Source: Lantana camara (Eukaryota > Streptophyta > Magnoliopsida > Lamiales > Verbenaceae). From it: a stretch of DNA of 64,000 nt. The stretch covers positions 80,344,001 through 80,408,000 of the forward strand of contig CM074862.1 in NCBI GenBank assembly GCA_037501455.1. The letters run 5' to 3'. A program made the position numbers and the translations under genes. Positions 10,796 to 23,658 of the stretch are shown piece after piece. Each line of letters opens with the position of its first letter. Positions within the stretch are counted from its first letter, which is position 1. The notes beneath the pieces are model-generated. The model saw only the letters and a list, made by a program, of their open reading frames with translations. It did no database searches and was not told the origin of the DNA.

Positions 10796-10865
10796 GAAAC
10801 GGAATAAGGGGCACCGTTCCAGTTCCAGAGTCATATCGCGGAAAGGTCGCAGCACTTCATGGAAC
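10787..10865. other. Unexplained CG-rich patch
   Basis: A short CpG-rich stretch (GTCGCGGTCGCGGGAAACGG..., then TATCGCGGAAAGGTCGCAG) directly follows the POR fragment in otherwise AT-rich DNA. I do not recognise it. Confidence 0.4.
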
Positions 10866-11592
10866 GAAAGAAATTTTTGTTGTAAATATAATTGATTAAT
10901 ATACCAATACAAATAAAAGTTCATTCAATATCATACAACACCATAAATATTACAATAGATAAATAAAAATATATTATTTGCAAATAAATAATAATAAGTG
11001 GAATGATGAAGGGAAGAAATTCAAAATTGTAAGAATTAGTGGAATTTTCAACGCCTATAATCTCTTACCATAAAGTTAATTATAGGATATTTTTTTCGAC
11101 TGCTCCAACCTAATTGCACACTCATACTTCAGATATTTTGTCTTCAAATAATTATATAGCCATTAAGCTCATCTACTTCGTCATCCAAATAAATTTCATC
11201 AATTTGCCATCCCAAATGACATTTAATTCCCTGCCCAGGTTCAACGATAGTATCAATCATAGATTGATAAAAGGGATTTTAAGATAAACTTACCTACTGC
11301 TTTTATTTTTTTAGAACAAATTAATTTTTTATGTTCTCTTTTGCTTAGGTGTCATCATGTAAGAGTCAATTTCCTTAAATGACTTTAGTAACCACATTAG
11401 TAGTAAATATAATTTATTCATTTAATACATAGTTAAAAAAATACAACAATAAAAAATAATTCTATAATAGAATAATCATTAAAATAAATTATTTATTCAT
11501 AAAAATGTCCCCATTCAATTTAAACTAATATTTTCGTCAAAGAAAAATCTGAAAAGTTAGAAGCATAAATTACTAAACACAAATTCATAATC
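10866..11592. other. AT-rich spacer, nothing recognised
   Basis: No coding sequence, repeat array or RNA gene could be supported here. Confidence 0.5.
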
Positions 11593-11885
11593 ATTGTTGC
11601 TGGTTGGTTTATGTTGATGATATCGTTTTGGTAGGCAATGATATAAAAGAAATTGACTGTATTAAGTCTTTTCTTGATGTCTCTTTCAAAATCAAGGATC
11701 TTAGCACGTTTAATTCTTTATGGGGTTAGAATTAGCTCGATCCAAACATGGCATTGTATTATCACAAAGAAAATATGCTTTGGGTATTCTTTCTCACATA
11801 GGTTACTTTGGTTCAAAACCACTTTCTACTCCTATGGATTACAAACTTAAACTCTCTAGGGATTCTTGTGGGACCCCTCTCAAAG
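11593..11885 (+). pseudogene. Ty1/copia reverse transcriptase scrap
   Basis: The plus strand holds the copia RT catalytic motif YVDDIVLVGND, then FKIKDL, LELARSKHGIVLSQRKYALGIL and KPLSTPMDYKL, spread over two frames with small indels. This is the C-terminal third of RT only; no LTR is attached. It is truncated to the right at about 11885. Confidence 0.85.
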
Positions 11886-11973
11886 AATGATCGGGGCCCA
11901 CGGATGATTGTATTACATATTAAATTTTTTTTTTACAATATATAATATGATCATCGCAAAATTGTAGTATCAA

Positions 11974-12534
11974 CCCTGAGACAAACAAACGCAATACTAA
12001 AGACTTAGACTCAAATATGTACTATATAGATGCACGGCGATGCAATGAATGCGATGCATGCAAATAAAGTGCAAGAAAATATCAAGTGAAACACTTAAAC
12101 ATTTACAAATTTCATTTCACGTTTTTCCGTTCAACATCATAGCATAAATTTCATATCACGTAAAATTCATATCAAATGAATCCATAAAATTAATTTAAGA
12201 CATTTAACATATAATTCAACATATTTACATGGCATATAGGTCACAAACAATTAAAGAGAAGGCATTTAAAGAACATGAAATGAAATACGAAAATTATGCA
12301 TGTGAGGTCGAATTGTTCAAGTTCATAACATATATAAATTTAATAAAACAAATTCCATAATTAAAATTGTAATATATCGTACACTATATCATATATATAA
12401 CATACATAAATAACATATATATACATATACGTATTCACGTACACATGCACAATTTACATCTCAAATATATATTCACGTAGCATACTTAAATAATTTCATG
12501 CATGCACTATATATATATACATATTCATACACAC

Positions 12535-12593
<59 letters not shown>

Positions 12594-14231
12594 CACTCAC
12601 GCACACACATGCACAATTATAATTACATATACATATATACCACATATATAACCCACATATACCCCCTCAATTCATGCATGCACACACTTACACACACATG
12701 CATTCAATATGTATATATATATAAAGTATACAATCACTGCAAAACAACATACATGCACCAATATAACCAAGAAATGTAGTAGCCACAACTCCAATACATA
12801 GGTTACCAACCCGGGAAAAAGGGATGCAGAAAGCTTCTACATAAAATTCCCCTCCCGGGGACGAAAACACCATAAAATCTCCCCGCCCGGGGAGATTGGC
12901 ACAGCAGGAAAAGAATCAGCAGCAGCCCTTGCTGCGAGAGGGGAAAACGCAAAGCACAACACCAAAACAACCAACAACAGTACAGAAATAACGCAGCTGT
13001 GACAGCAGCTCAATTTGTACCCAAAATCAACCAAAAACGCAGCTGAAATGAAGGAATAACAGGGCAGCAACAACACGTAACAGAACATCACAAGTTCATA
13101 TCATTTTCCATGCATTTCATGCGTGAAATTCAGGCAAAAACTTAGTAAAATACCCTGCTCAACCACGTTCAAAATAAAGCCCTGACAGCAGTTCGGTTTT
13201 GCACCAAAATCCCCTGTTTTCTTTCATAAATCACAGCAGCAACGAGCAGTAGTTAAAGGTACAAAGCAACATCCATAAACCTCGAAAACCATGCAAAATT
13301 TCATGCAATTTCAATCACACACTTACATGCTAGCATGGATATATAAGAAATCCATTTTAACCAAACTATACAACAAGTGTGGCATATTCAAGGATTCTCT
13401 AACAAAACATATGATTCAAGTAGGGAAAAATAATCACAAGAACATGGAGATTAAGAATCATACCTTGATCTTGAAGATGGAACAATGAATCGGTAGCTAT
13501 AGTTCAAAGAATGGCCAAGAGTGGAGGTTTCCCTTTCTTTTTTTCATTCTTCTTCCCCTTCTCGTTTTTCCCCTTCTTCTTCCCTTGTGGATTGATATCA
13601 GCAGGTAGGGAGGAGAGAATTAATGATTTAGATTGTAATAAGTCAAGGAAAATGATGAGGATTAGGTTTAATAGCTCCAAATAGGTCATAGGGGCGTTAT
13701 AGGGCGTGAGTGGATGAAATTTGCTTCGTCGGGTGTCGAAATGACATCGAAAAATTACGAAACTTATTCCATTGCATCCAGGTCGTCGAAAGGAGTTGAA
13801 TGCCGAAGACGGCACTCGAATTCGAGTGTCGGAGCTCAAGATATAAGTTAAAATGTACACAAGTGTACTAAAATGACTTGTTTTCCAAACAAGTGCAAAA
13901 CTTTCAAAAAGTTACAGTTAAGTCCAAAACCAAAATTTCAATTAATTCCAATAATTTTAAAATCATAAAATTGCATCCTTAAATCACGTTTATCACATAA
14001 TTCACAAAATTAGCTTGGTCGGGAATAAAATTCACATATCATAAATTCATATTTCTCAAGAATTCACATCATAGATAAATCATATAATTTCATATAATTT
14101 CAAATAATTCATATAAGAAATAATTAGAAATAAATATGAATGCATCAAATAAAAATGAACATAAATACATTTACGGAAAATAAACTCACACGTGGTACAA
14201 ACCTGTAAGTCTGAACTAGCGGGGTGTCACA
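11974..14231 (-). repeat. 3' LTR (partial) of the gag-only gypsy element
   Basis: Aligns with 17219-19442 over its whole length with few differences outside microsatellites. It ends in TGTCACA at 14231 (TGTGACACCCC on the minus strand). It contains a TATTAAA-like TATA candidate near 13672 (minus), CCCGGG-type palindromes at 12848-12897 and a (TA)n tract at 12539-12592. Confidence 0.8.
12539..12592. repeat. (TA)n microsatellite
   Basis: About 27 TA units in the left LTR. The homologous site in the right LTR (near 17770) has only a short TA run. Confidence 0.95.
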
Positions 14232-14251
14232 AACTCTGCCCCTTGAAAAGG
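14232..14251 (-). other. Polypurine tract of the gag-only gypsy element
   Basis: The minus strand reads CCTTTTCAAGGGGCAGAGTT immediately before the LTR start TGTGACACC, the usual plus-strand priming site. Confidence 0.7.
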
Positions 14252-14639
14252 ACCTATCCTTAGGTTTGGCTCGGGACCCCGAACCACTCTGGATAGAACT
14301 TCTCATCTTTTCATCGATCTCTTGCCCTCTTTGATCTTGCACTAATACCGAAACTTCACAGTTGTCAAGCCCGACTCCAATCTTACCTCTTCTTCTTGAT
14401 GGCACTAGCAAGTTAACAAGGAGAACTCGACCCTCAAGCTTACCGAACACTCCCGTCAAAGAAATATCACCAAGAACTCTCAAAAGAAACTTTCAACGAA
14501 GGCATGCACAAGTAAAGAGCATACAAGAGATTAAAAACAACAATAACAACCACAATAATGCATCCCGAAAATAAATGAATAAATGGTCTCGGGATCGACC
14601 AATGCATTTGATGTTATGCCATATATGCAAGTGTACCTT

Positions 14640-15752
14640 CCACGGCGGCATTTTGATTAACCTAGGCCGTTCTTTCTCCTTCTCTACCCAAAGCATACGC
14701 CCGAGCTTGAATCTCGCGCCTTGGATTTCTTCTCGACACATAATCCGACCTCTTGTGCGGACATTGGTCTATCATATGCTCCGGTGATCCACATCTGAAG
14801 CACCTCTTGTGAAGTTTCCAACAATCCTCCGAAAGGTGATTTGTTCGTCGGCAATGCACACACTCGGGACCTTTGATAGCCAATGGAGGATTTGGATTCT
14901 CCGGTTTAGGTTGCTTGTTTTGAGGATCCGGAAGGGAATGAACTTTGTACACCTGTCTCTTTCCAAGAATTGATTGTGAACCCGACTAGAACTTTGGCCT
15001 GAGTGAGAGTTCTTCCTTCTCATAACCACCCGGTCTTCAACTCTTAGGGCCTTGTCTGTTACCTTTACCCACGTGCTATTATTGGAAGCTTCTAATGCAT
15101 CTTTCATGTCCTCTCGAAGACCTTCAAGAAATTGGGAGGCCTTACTCTCATTGTCATTTGCAATACTTGGGGCGTAGCGAGAAAGCCTCTTGAACTCATT
15201 AATGTAACCCGTCACCGATATCCCTGCTTGCTTGAGATCTATAAACTCTCTCAAGCATCTATTCTGGGTAGCTTTCGGGATATACTTGTTTTTGAACTCT
15301 CGGACGAACACTTCCCAAGTAATTTCTTCCCCAGAGGCCCCTAATTTCCCTTGAACATACAACCACCAATTAGATGCTTGTCCTTATACCATGGTAAGGG
15401 TGCATTGAAGTTTCTCGACCGGTCTACAAGGTATAAGATTCCATATCCGATTTGTTTGGACCATCCATTCTTCGGCTAGAATGTCATTTCCACCAATGAA
15501 TACCGATGGGTTTTGATTCTTGAATTCTCTACGGGTGGTCGTAATAAGACCTCCTCCATGATTACCGGCCAGAGGGGCATTGTTTCTTTCTTAGTTCTGT
15601 TGCTCTAAAATTATCGCGAGCTTTTCCATAAAGTTCCCCGGATCCATTTGTGGTGGTGGTGCTGGATTGTTATTTTCTTGTTGAGGAGAGTGATCCCGAT
15701 GATGACGATGCTCGGGGGATCTATCTCGATGATGATATTTTCTTGGAGGCAT
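14640..15752 (-). pseudogene. Ty3/gypsy gag of the Tekay-like element
   Basis: Starts at ATG 15752 with a short His/Arg-rich N-terminus (MPPRKYHHRDRSPEHRHHRD), then a retrotransposon gag domain ([42 protein letters not shown]). Two zinc knuckles follow, CVHCRRTNHLSEDC and CFRCGSPEHMIDQC, near 14870-14765. Stops interrupt at about 15592 and 15388, and frame changes occur near 14990. After the knuckles the frame reads into the protease leader (AVEGTLAY) and stops being recognisable near 14640. The gag protein packages the element RNA. This copy is broken. Confidence 0.82.
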
Positions 15753-15930
15753 ATTTCTACAAAAATTTAAGAATTTCTAATACATATGCGTGCGGGTCAA
15801 TACATGTTCATGTGCACAATGAACAAAGAGTTAAACAAATAAGCACATGAAGTCACATATCCACTTTGTCCTATGCCGTTCGACCTAGACAGACTCAACA
15901 CGACACTAGAAGTCCGGTTTTGCAACCCAG

Positions 15931-15943
15931 AGCTTTGATACCA
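15931..15943 (-). other. Primer-binding site of the gag-only gypsy element
   Basis: The minus strand reads TGGTATCAAAGCT, matching initiator-Met tRNA, nine bases inside the LTR end GGGTGCTACA. Confidence 0.75.
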
Positions 15944-15951
15944 CTTTAGGA

Positions 15952-17897
15952 TGTAGCACCCAGAGCGCGGGCCACCACATCCCCTCACCTAAACCCGAAC
16001 CCGCATATGAAATGGGAAGTCCATACACGAGCCCAAGTCTAAGCAAACGGGAGACCATACACTCACTAGGCTAGGCGGAGCTAAAACGTACTAAGAGCGA
16101 GCAACAAATAGAAAAATAGCGGAAGCAATGGAGTTCTAGTAATATAAAATTCCAAAATTAACATATACATCAAATGATCAAATATACGTACCCATGACAA
16201 TTCATATCTCCAAAACAAATTCATATCATGATCGATTCATTAAAATACATGTCCAAAATGAATTGCAATGCACCTAGCACGACCTATACTCAAAATTTAG
16301 ACTCAAACGACCCACTTCTCCGCCTAGCTCTTGCACCAAAAGACCTGCAAGCTAAAAGTGGTAAAAGAGAGGTGTCAGTCATATCTCGACTGAGTGAGGG
16401 GGCTAACGCACACCCATACACTGTACATATAAAGCAAAACACGTAAAAGATAAAGGTTATAAACCCGGAATAGGTTTTGCACACCAAATCATTTTTAAAG
16501 GACATTACATATCATATACGTATACATTACATTAATGAAGACTCTATTCCCGTTCCATAATCCAACCATTTCATTAAGCTCGGCGAGTACGAGCATCCCC
16601 AATACTTCTCATTACATTACATTATACAAAATAAAAATCACATTCAATCCCCCTCTTTGGTGATGGAAGGGTCGGCCGACCCTAACCATCCATTACGTTA
16701 TGTATGGGTCGTAAGTTTTATGATGCTCACGCCCGAGGATTCTATTCCCCACCAAACCTCCTAGTGGGTTCCAGGTTGATCCTATATAAGTGGAGACTAC
16801 GCTCAGGCTTAACCTGACGACCCGCTCCGTACCGGGCGTCCTGACTCGCAGGCTTCGGGGCCCAACATTACCATTACATTACATTATCATTACATTCTCG
16901 CTCATTACAAATCATTAACATTACGAACATTAGCTTTAAACTTTCATTAAAACTATGAGCTCATATATGCTCATAGATATAGCCCTTTCGAAAGCCAAAA
17001 CTTGATGACAAGATCATAAACATATCGTATATTACACATATTTAACTATATATATAATATATAGACGCATGCGGGCTAGAAAATGAGCATTTAAGGGTCT
17101 TAGGTCGCTTAACTAAAAAGAAAAGATCCTAAAACTCACCTTTGAACAAAGAGTAGTGTGGTGCGAGAAAACAATCCCGAACTAATTAAACTTATGGTAC
17201 GACTCCTCCCGGGAGCACCCCTGAGACAAACAAAAGCAATACTAAAGTCTTACACTCAAATATGTACCATATAGACGCATGGCGATGCAATGAATGCGAT
17301 GCATGTAAATAAAGTGCAAGAAAATATCAAATAAAGCACTTAGACGTTTACAAATTTCATTTCACGTTTTTCCCTTCAACATCATAGCATAAATTTCATA
17401 TCACGTAAAATTCATATCAAATGAATCCATAAAATTAATTTTAGACATTTAACATATAATTCAACGTATTTACATAGCATATAGGTCATAAACAATTAAA
17501 GAGAAGGCATTTAAAGAACATGAAATGAAATACGAAAATTATGCATTTAAACAATTATAGGTCATAACATATATAAATTTAATAAAACAAATTCCATAAT
17601 TAAAATTGTAATATATCATACACTATATCATATATATAACATACATATATAACATATATATACATATACATATTCACGTACACATACACAATTTACATTT
17701 CAAATATATATTCACGTAGCATACTTAAATAATTTCATACACGCACTATATATATATATACATATTCATATAATATATATATAACACTCACGCACACACA
17801 TGTATAATTATAATTACATATACATATATACCACATATATAACCCACACACACCCCCTCAATTCATGCATGCACACACTTACACACACACATGCATT

Positions 17898-17947
<50 letters not shown>

Positions 17948-19442
17948 AAAGTATACAATCAATACAAAACAACATACATGCACCAATGTAACCAAGAAAT
18001 ACAACAACCACAACTCCAATACACAGGCTACCCGCCCGGGAAAAAGGGATGCAGAAAGCTTCTGCATAAAATTCCCCAGGGAAAACACCACAAAATCTCC
18101 CCGCCCGGGGAATTGTCACAGCAGGAAAAGAATCAGCAGTAGCAAGGCTGCTGCGAGAGGTGAAAACGCAAAGCACAACACCTAAAACAACCAACAACAG
18201 CACAGAAATAACGCAGTAAACACGCAGCTGTGACAGCAGCTCAATTCGTACCCAAAATCAACCAAAGACGCAGTTGAAATGAAGGAATAACAGGGCCGCA
18301 GCAGCACGTAACAGAACACCACAAGTTTAGATCATTTTGCATGCATTTCATGCATGGAATTCAGGCAAAAACTTAGTAAAATAGCCTGCTCAACCACGTT
18401 CAAAATAAAGCCCTGACAGCAGTTCGGTTTTACACAAAAAATCCCCTGTTTTCTTTCATAAATCACAGCAGCAACGAGCAGCAGTTAAAGGTACAAAACA
18501 ACAGCCATAAACCTCGAAAACCATGAAAAATTTCATGCAATTTCAGTCACACACTTACATGCTAGCATAGATGTACAAGAATTCCATTTTAACCTAACTA
18601 TTCATCAAGTGTGGCATATTCAAGGATTCTCTAACAAAACATATGATTCAAGTAGGGAAAAATAATCACAAGAACATGGAGATTAAGAATCAAACCTTGA
18701 TCTTGAAGAAGGAACAATGAATCGGAAGCTATAACTCAAAGAATGGCCAAGAGTGGAGGTTTCCCTTTCTTTTTTTCATTCTTCTTCCCCTTCTCGTTTT
18801 TTCCCCTTTTTCTTCTCTTGTGGATCGATATCAGCAGGTAGAGAGGTGGGAATGAACGATTTAGATTGTAATAAGTCAAGGAAAATGATGAGGATTAGGT
18901 TTAATAGCTCCAACATAGGCCATATGTGCGTTATAGGGCGCGAGTGGCTAAAATTTACTTCGTCAGGGGGTTGAAATGACATCGAAAAATTACAAAACTT
19001 GTTCCATTGCGTTCGGGTCATCGAAAGGAGTTGAACGCTGAAGAAAGCACTCGAATCCGAGTGCCCGAGCTCAAGATATAAATTAAAATGTATACAAGTG
19101 TACTAACATGACTTGTTTTCCAAACAAGTCCAAAACTTTCAAAAAGTTTCATTTAAGTCCAAAACCAAATTTTCAATTAAGTCCAATAATTTTGAAATCA
19201 TAAAATAGCATCCTTAAATCACATTTATCACATAATTCACAAAATTAGCATGGTCGGGAATAAAATTCACATATCATAAATTCATATTTCTCAAGAATTC
19301 ACATCGTAGTTTCACTTAAGGCATTTTTTTTACATTTAAATCATATATTTCATATAATTTCAAATAATTCATATAAGAAACAATTAGAAATAAATATGAA
19401 TGCATCAAATAAAAATGAAAATAAATATAATTACGGAAAATA
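15952..19442 (-). repeat. 5' LTR of the gag-only gypsy element
   Basis: Begins TGTAGCACCC next to the primer-binding site and matches the 3' LTR from 17219 onward. The final ~60 bases present in the other LTR are missing, replaced at 19443 by a copia LTR fragment. Palindromes of CCCGCCCGGG type occur at 18032 and 18098-18111, and (TA)n at 17902-17944. Confidence 0.8.
17902..17944. repeat. (TA)n microsatellite
   Basis: About 21 TA units in the right LTR. The homologous site in the left LTR (12710-12724) is short. Confidence 0.95.
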
Positions 19443-19673
19443 AGAACTGGTGTGGATATGCTTTGAAGGGCTTCTACTTTAGAGTCTAATTCGAAGGTCG
19501 TTCGAGGGATTTCGCTTGAAGGGTGCACGTTAGGCGGTAACGACATCACTAGAAAGCTTCTAACTTTGTAAGTTTCTAAAACACCCTACTACATGCTACA
19601 AAAATTGCAAGATAACGATTAAACTTTTGGAAAATTTAAACTTCTGCTGCTCAACTCTTTCGTGTTTTTCAAC
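19443..19673 (+). repeat. Truncated 5' LTR of the copia element
   Basis: Matches the end of the 3' LTR at about 37540-37770 (GTGTGGATA..GCTTT, CGCTTGAAGGGTG, ATAGGCGGTA-like, final CAACA). It is followed by AG and TGGTATCAGAGCC (19676-19688), the initiator-Met primer-binding site. Confidence 0.8.
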
Positions 19674-19937
19674 AAGTGGTATCAGAGCCACCTTGCAGCG
19701 TTTGTATTGTATCTTTATTGCTTTTGAAATTTTGATGAAAATTCTTGAATTTGGATATTGGCTATGTATTCTTGGTTTTTGTTTAAAAACGAATATGTCG
19801 GATCAATACTGTTTCTTGAAAACTTTGCAAAAATTATTTCTTGAATAAATCTGGTTTTAAGTTGTTTAGATCTGATTTATTTTGAACTGTTTTAATTCCA
19901 ATTTGGATGGCATGAATTTGGTAAAATTACGAATTTG

Positions 19938-20165
19938 GCAAGCCGCCGCCCCGCTCCACCCCCACCCGCCGCACGCAGTCGCCTGGGTGTGCCTAGGCGC
20001 GCCGCTGCTGCGATGTTCCGCCACCCTCCCGCCTAGGAGCTCCTTCTCGTGGCGGGCAGGCCAGCGCGCGAGGCACGTGCGTATGCGTAGGCCGCAAGCG
20101 CGCTTGCTAGAGTTTTCCACCGGGCTGCCGAGAGCCCCGCACGGGCTATGAACGCGGTGCTGCCT
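19938..20165. other. GC-rich island in the copia leader
   Basis: About 225 bp of very GC- and CpG-rich sequence (for example CTAGGCGCGCCGCTGCTGCG) in the untranslated leader of an AT-rich element. Edges are sharp on both sides. Frames stay open through it on both strands, but none looks like a known protein. Confidence 0.7.
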
Positions 20166-21261
20166 GCTTTTCCAGTTTCATAAAATCCCTAAAATCTAAT
20201 TTTATTTTAAAATTTGATTTTAATTTTAGAATTGATTATTTTGAAATAATTATAAGATTTGGGATTTTTATGAATTAAAGTCAAATTCTAATTTTTCGAG
20301 AAAACTACAAATAACACTTTAAATGATATTTTTGACAAAAATTTAATTTTTAATTAATTGTGGTTTTGTCATGATCCGGAGTTCAATTTTGAATAAATTC
20401 TTGAATAATGAACTAATATTCAAATTACTTAAGTTAATTGTAACTTGAAGTCAAGGGAATTTTAAATTTAATTGGTAAATTTAAATTCAAGTGGAATCAT
20501 GCTAGTTTAGGTGATCATGGGTTAGTCTTATGTATGTATTAAATTCTACACATGGATGATTTCAATTAGGGTCTGAGCCCCATAGTTGCGCGTTGCCAAT
20601 TGGGGTTGGAGCCCTACTTATGTGCATACCATTATGTATTTATTATATGGCTTTCCTTATTATTGTTCTGGGCAGGGATATGCCCCGTTTATTTATCTAT
20701 GGCCAATACGAAAATTGAGCCATTTTACTTTATTTAAAGAGAGTACAACTTAGGAAGTGAGGTTTTATTTTCATTTTGGAGATAAGCACCCATGGAATAA
20801 GAAGGGTCCACAAGGAACACTTGAAGAACGGTAGCCATAAGAAGACCCCTCAAAATGTTTAGGAGGGTTTCTATTAAATGCAATAGAGATAGGGCATTTT
20901 TCCATTAAGTTCTGTACCCTATGTGATATGAACTATCTTATGTGGCATGAATGTTAGAAATAGTGATTACGGAGTGGCTCCCATAATTGCATATAAGATA
21001 GGATACCCATGATCATCACATAATTAGTATTATCTGCTAATTGCTTCTATGATGCACTTTATGTGAAACTGCATTAAACAAGGCAATTCAAATTTGGATA
21101 ACATTATATGTTGGTGAGGTCAATCCGGACAACACTTTGGTAATTTGAAAATCCCTTTATTAAATATTGAGCAATTTCGAATAAATAGGTATTTTATCAC
21201 GGTAATAAAATTCCTAGCATTCCATCAATAGGATTTTGTATTTAATAAGTGAAACTAAATG

Positions 21262-21583
21262 CTGTCTCACAAGTCATGGGGTAATTAATATAGCTCATTA
21301 ACTCTTAGTTTCCTGATTAATTAATCAATATTTCTTGACCATTTTAGAATGGGCAATGTCTCACGTATCGTGGGTCGTTTCGGACTAAGTTTGGTTGAGA
21401 TCTTATGATTGATGGGTCCCGCTCAACACTAAAGTAGATATGGATGTCTCACAAGTCGTGGGTCCATGATCGAAAGATTAGTGATGCAAAAATATAACTA
21501 GGAATTCCATGGAGATGGAATCGATAATTCGTACTTACCTAAAGATTCTTAGACTTTGGGTGTCACATGAGTCATGGGTCCAA
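21262..21583 (+). repeat. Four spaced copies of a TCTCACAAGTC..GGGTC motif
   Basis: Near 21262, 21356, 21443 and 21560 the leader repeats GTCTCACAAGTCGTGGGTC with small changes, about 90-120 bp apart. Similar TCTCACGAGTCATTG words occur inside the related LTRs (near 3015 and 30395), so the leader may hold LTR-derived sequence. Confidence 0.5.
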
Positions 21584-21784
21584 AACTAAGAATGCTTGGG
21601 ATCTTAGTACCCATTGAGAAAATAAGTTTCTTCTAAGGTCATTAGGGATTTATAGACCTTCTAAAAATAGTAGGAGAACATATTTCTAAAGACCTTGATC
21701 ATATGTAATCATTATTATTCAGCATGCACTTGATTTCTCTATTTTTCCATTTAGGTTGTATTTCTGTGATTCTCTACATTCTGA

Positions 21785-22612
21785 AATGGCAACTAAAAAC
21801 CCTTTGGTATCCATCCTCGAATCAAACAAGTTGACGGGGCCAATTACTCTGATTGGCTTCGGAATCTAAAGATAGTTTTAGATTCTAAAAAGCGAAGATA
21901 TGTTCTCTTCGAGGGAGAGCCTATCGTTGAAGGCGAGACTCTGACTCGGGCCGAAAGAGAGGCGACCGAGAAATGGTCTAAAGAGAATCTTCAAGCCCGT
22001 TGCCTCATGTCGGCCAACATGTCTCTGGATATACAAAGGCAACATGAGTCCATGGATAACGCTTGGGAGATTTATGACCATCTCGAGTAATTGTACTATC
22101 CCAAAGAGCATGTTCTAAGGTACAACACCTCTAAGGAGCTCTTTCTTCTCAGAATTAAAGAAGGTACAAGTGTCCATGAGCACGGTCTCAAGTTTCTTGC
22201 TTTGAACGAGAAACTGACCTCCATGGTAATGCCACTAAGTGAAGAACTCACTATGGACTTGTTGCTTGCGTCGCTTCCACTATCATTCAATCATTTCATG
22301 TTAAATTTCAACATGAATTATCCTCATGCTACTGTAGCTAAGTTGATTAGTCGGCTGGTGACTGCCAAAGACATGATCAAGAAGGATCGCAAAGTAATGA
22401 TGGTCACTTTCTATTCTAGGCCTTCTAAAGGCAAAGAGAAGAAACATCCCAAGAAGAAGGGATCGCTTAAACCCGATGGAGGGGTTAAAAAGAGAATGGC
22501 CAAGAAGAGAAAAGATCAAAGAGAGGAACTTTGCCACCATTGTGGCAAGAAAGGGCATTGGTACTCTAAAGAAAAATACGTTTATTGTTCAAGTAAATCT
22601 ATCTATTGATTC
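21785..22612 (+). pseudogene. Copia gag
   Basis: ATG at 21785 opens MATKNPLVSILESNKLTG. A one-base loss near 21842 shifts the frame; the protein resumes with the WLRNLKIVLDSKK-like segment and RCLMSANMSLDIQRQ, with a stop near 22088. The next ~170 residues are typical copia gag (LFLLRIKEGTSVHEH, LSEELTMDLLLASLP), then a Lys-rich stretch and a zinc knuckle, CHHCGKKGHWYSKE, in which the last Cys is lost. It would coat the element RNA but is now broken. Confidence 0.85.
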
Positions 22613-23640
22613 TAATTCTTGGGTACTTGATACCGGCTGTGGAGCTCATATCTGTAATGATGTATAGATGCTAAATGAGGTTCGGTAGCTTGAAGAAGGA
22701 AAATGAGGCTTGAAGGTTGGGAATGGATCAAGCGTTCAAGCTCAAGCCATCAGGATGTGTAGATTATATTTAGGTGTCTTTACTTTAGTTTTGAACAAAG
22801 TCCTTTATGTACCTTCTATTATTCATAATATCATTCCCATTCCAATACTTGATTGTGAAGGTTTTGAGACTTTTTCTAGAAATGGAAACTTTTATCTTAA
22901 GAAGAGTAAAACTTCCATTTTTCTTAGTACATTGTCTAATGAACTTTATATAACTAAAGATATTAATATTTTGAATATACAACAAATAAACAAACGCAAA
23001 AGAGATTACAAGATCTCGGCTTCTTTGACACGCACGTTTAGGCGACATTTCTAAAGATAGGATTACTATGTTAATTAATTTAGGATCATTCTATGATAAT
23101 GAACTTAAAGAGTTAACTCATTGTGAATCATATCTTAAAAGGAAAATGGCCAAAACTCCCTTTAATGGTAAAGTGGAACATGCCACTAATGTATTGGATT
23201 TAATCCATACTGATGTTTGTGGACCACTTAATGTAAGTACCAGAAACAATCATCAGTACTTCATAACCTTCATAGACGACTTTAGTTATTTTTGTTATGT
23301 GTACTTAATGAAGTATAAATCCGAAGCCTTTGAGAAATTCTCAGAATTTCAAAAGAAGGTTGAGAACCAAACTGGTCATAAGATTAAGACACTTCGATCT
23401 GATCGAGGTGGTAAATACCTAAGTGATGTATTCCTTAGTCATCTCCGAGATAATGGAATTCACTCTCTCTTTGGACTCCTCCGGGAACTCCTCAATTAAA
23501 TGAAGTTTCAGAAAGAAGGAATAGAACCCTACTTGATATGGTTCGTTCCATGATGAGCTTCACTGAATTGTCATCTTCATGCTGCGGATTTGCCTTAGAA
23601 TCTACAGCTAAGATTCTGAATTGTTCCCTCTAAATCTATA
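22609..23640 (+). pseudogene. Copia protease and integrase
   Basis: The protease site is WVLDTGCGAHIC near 22620, with DTG intact. The pre-integrase part (KVGNGSS..., VLYVPSI, then a His/Cys region partly lost) spans about 22710-23140. The integrase core follows: DLIHTDVCGPL (first Asp), ITFIDDFSYFCYVYLMK, LRSDRGGKYLS (second Asp) and, after a frame change near 23480, NEVSERRNRTLLDMVRSMM with the third acidic residue. Several frameshifts and stops break it. It belongs to the same element as the gag before it. Confidence 0.85.
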
Positions 23641-23658
23641 CCCAAAACCCTATTTGAA

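Larger units (their letters stand above)
11974..19442 (-). mobile_element. Tekay/Del-like gypsy element with gag only
   Basis: A minus-strand Ty3/gypsy element. The 5' LTR is at 15952-19442, the primer-binding site at 15931-15943, gag at 15752 to about 14640, the polypurine tract at 14232-14251, and the 3' LTR at 11974-14231. Protease, RT, RNase H and integrase are absent between gag and the polypurine tract. The LTR is very long (at least 3.5 kb), as in Tekay/Del elements, with TGT(G/A)AC..CCCCG at its 5' end and GGTGCTACA at its 3' end. The 3' LTR has lost about 1.27 kb of its distal part (11974 corresponds to 17219). The 5' LTR lacks its first ~60 bases, cut at the junction with the copia element. 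Confidence 0.8.

Noticed and set aside
17800..18203. Frames with poly-Tyr-Ile stretches
   Set aside because: Translation of the (TA)n microsatellite in an LTR.
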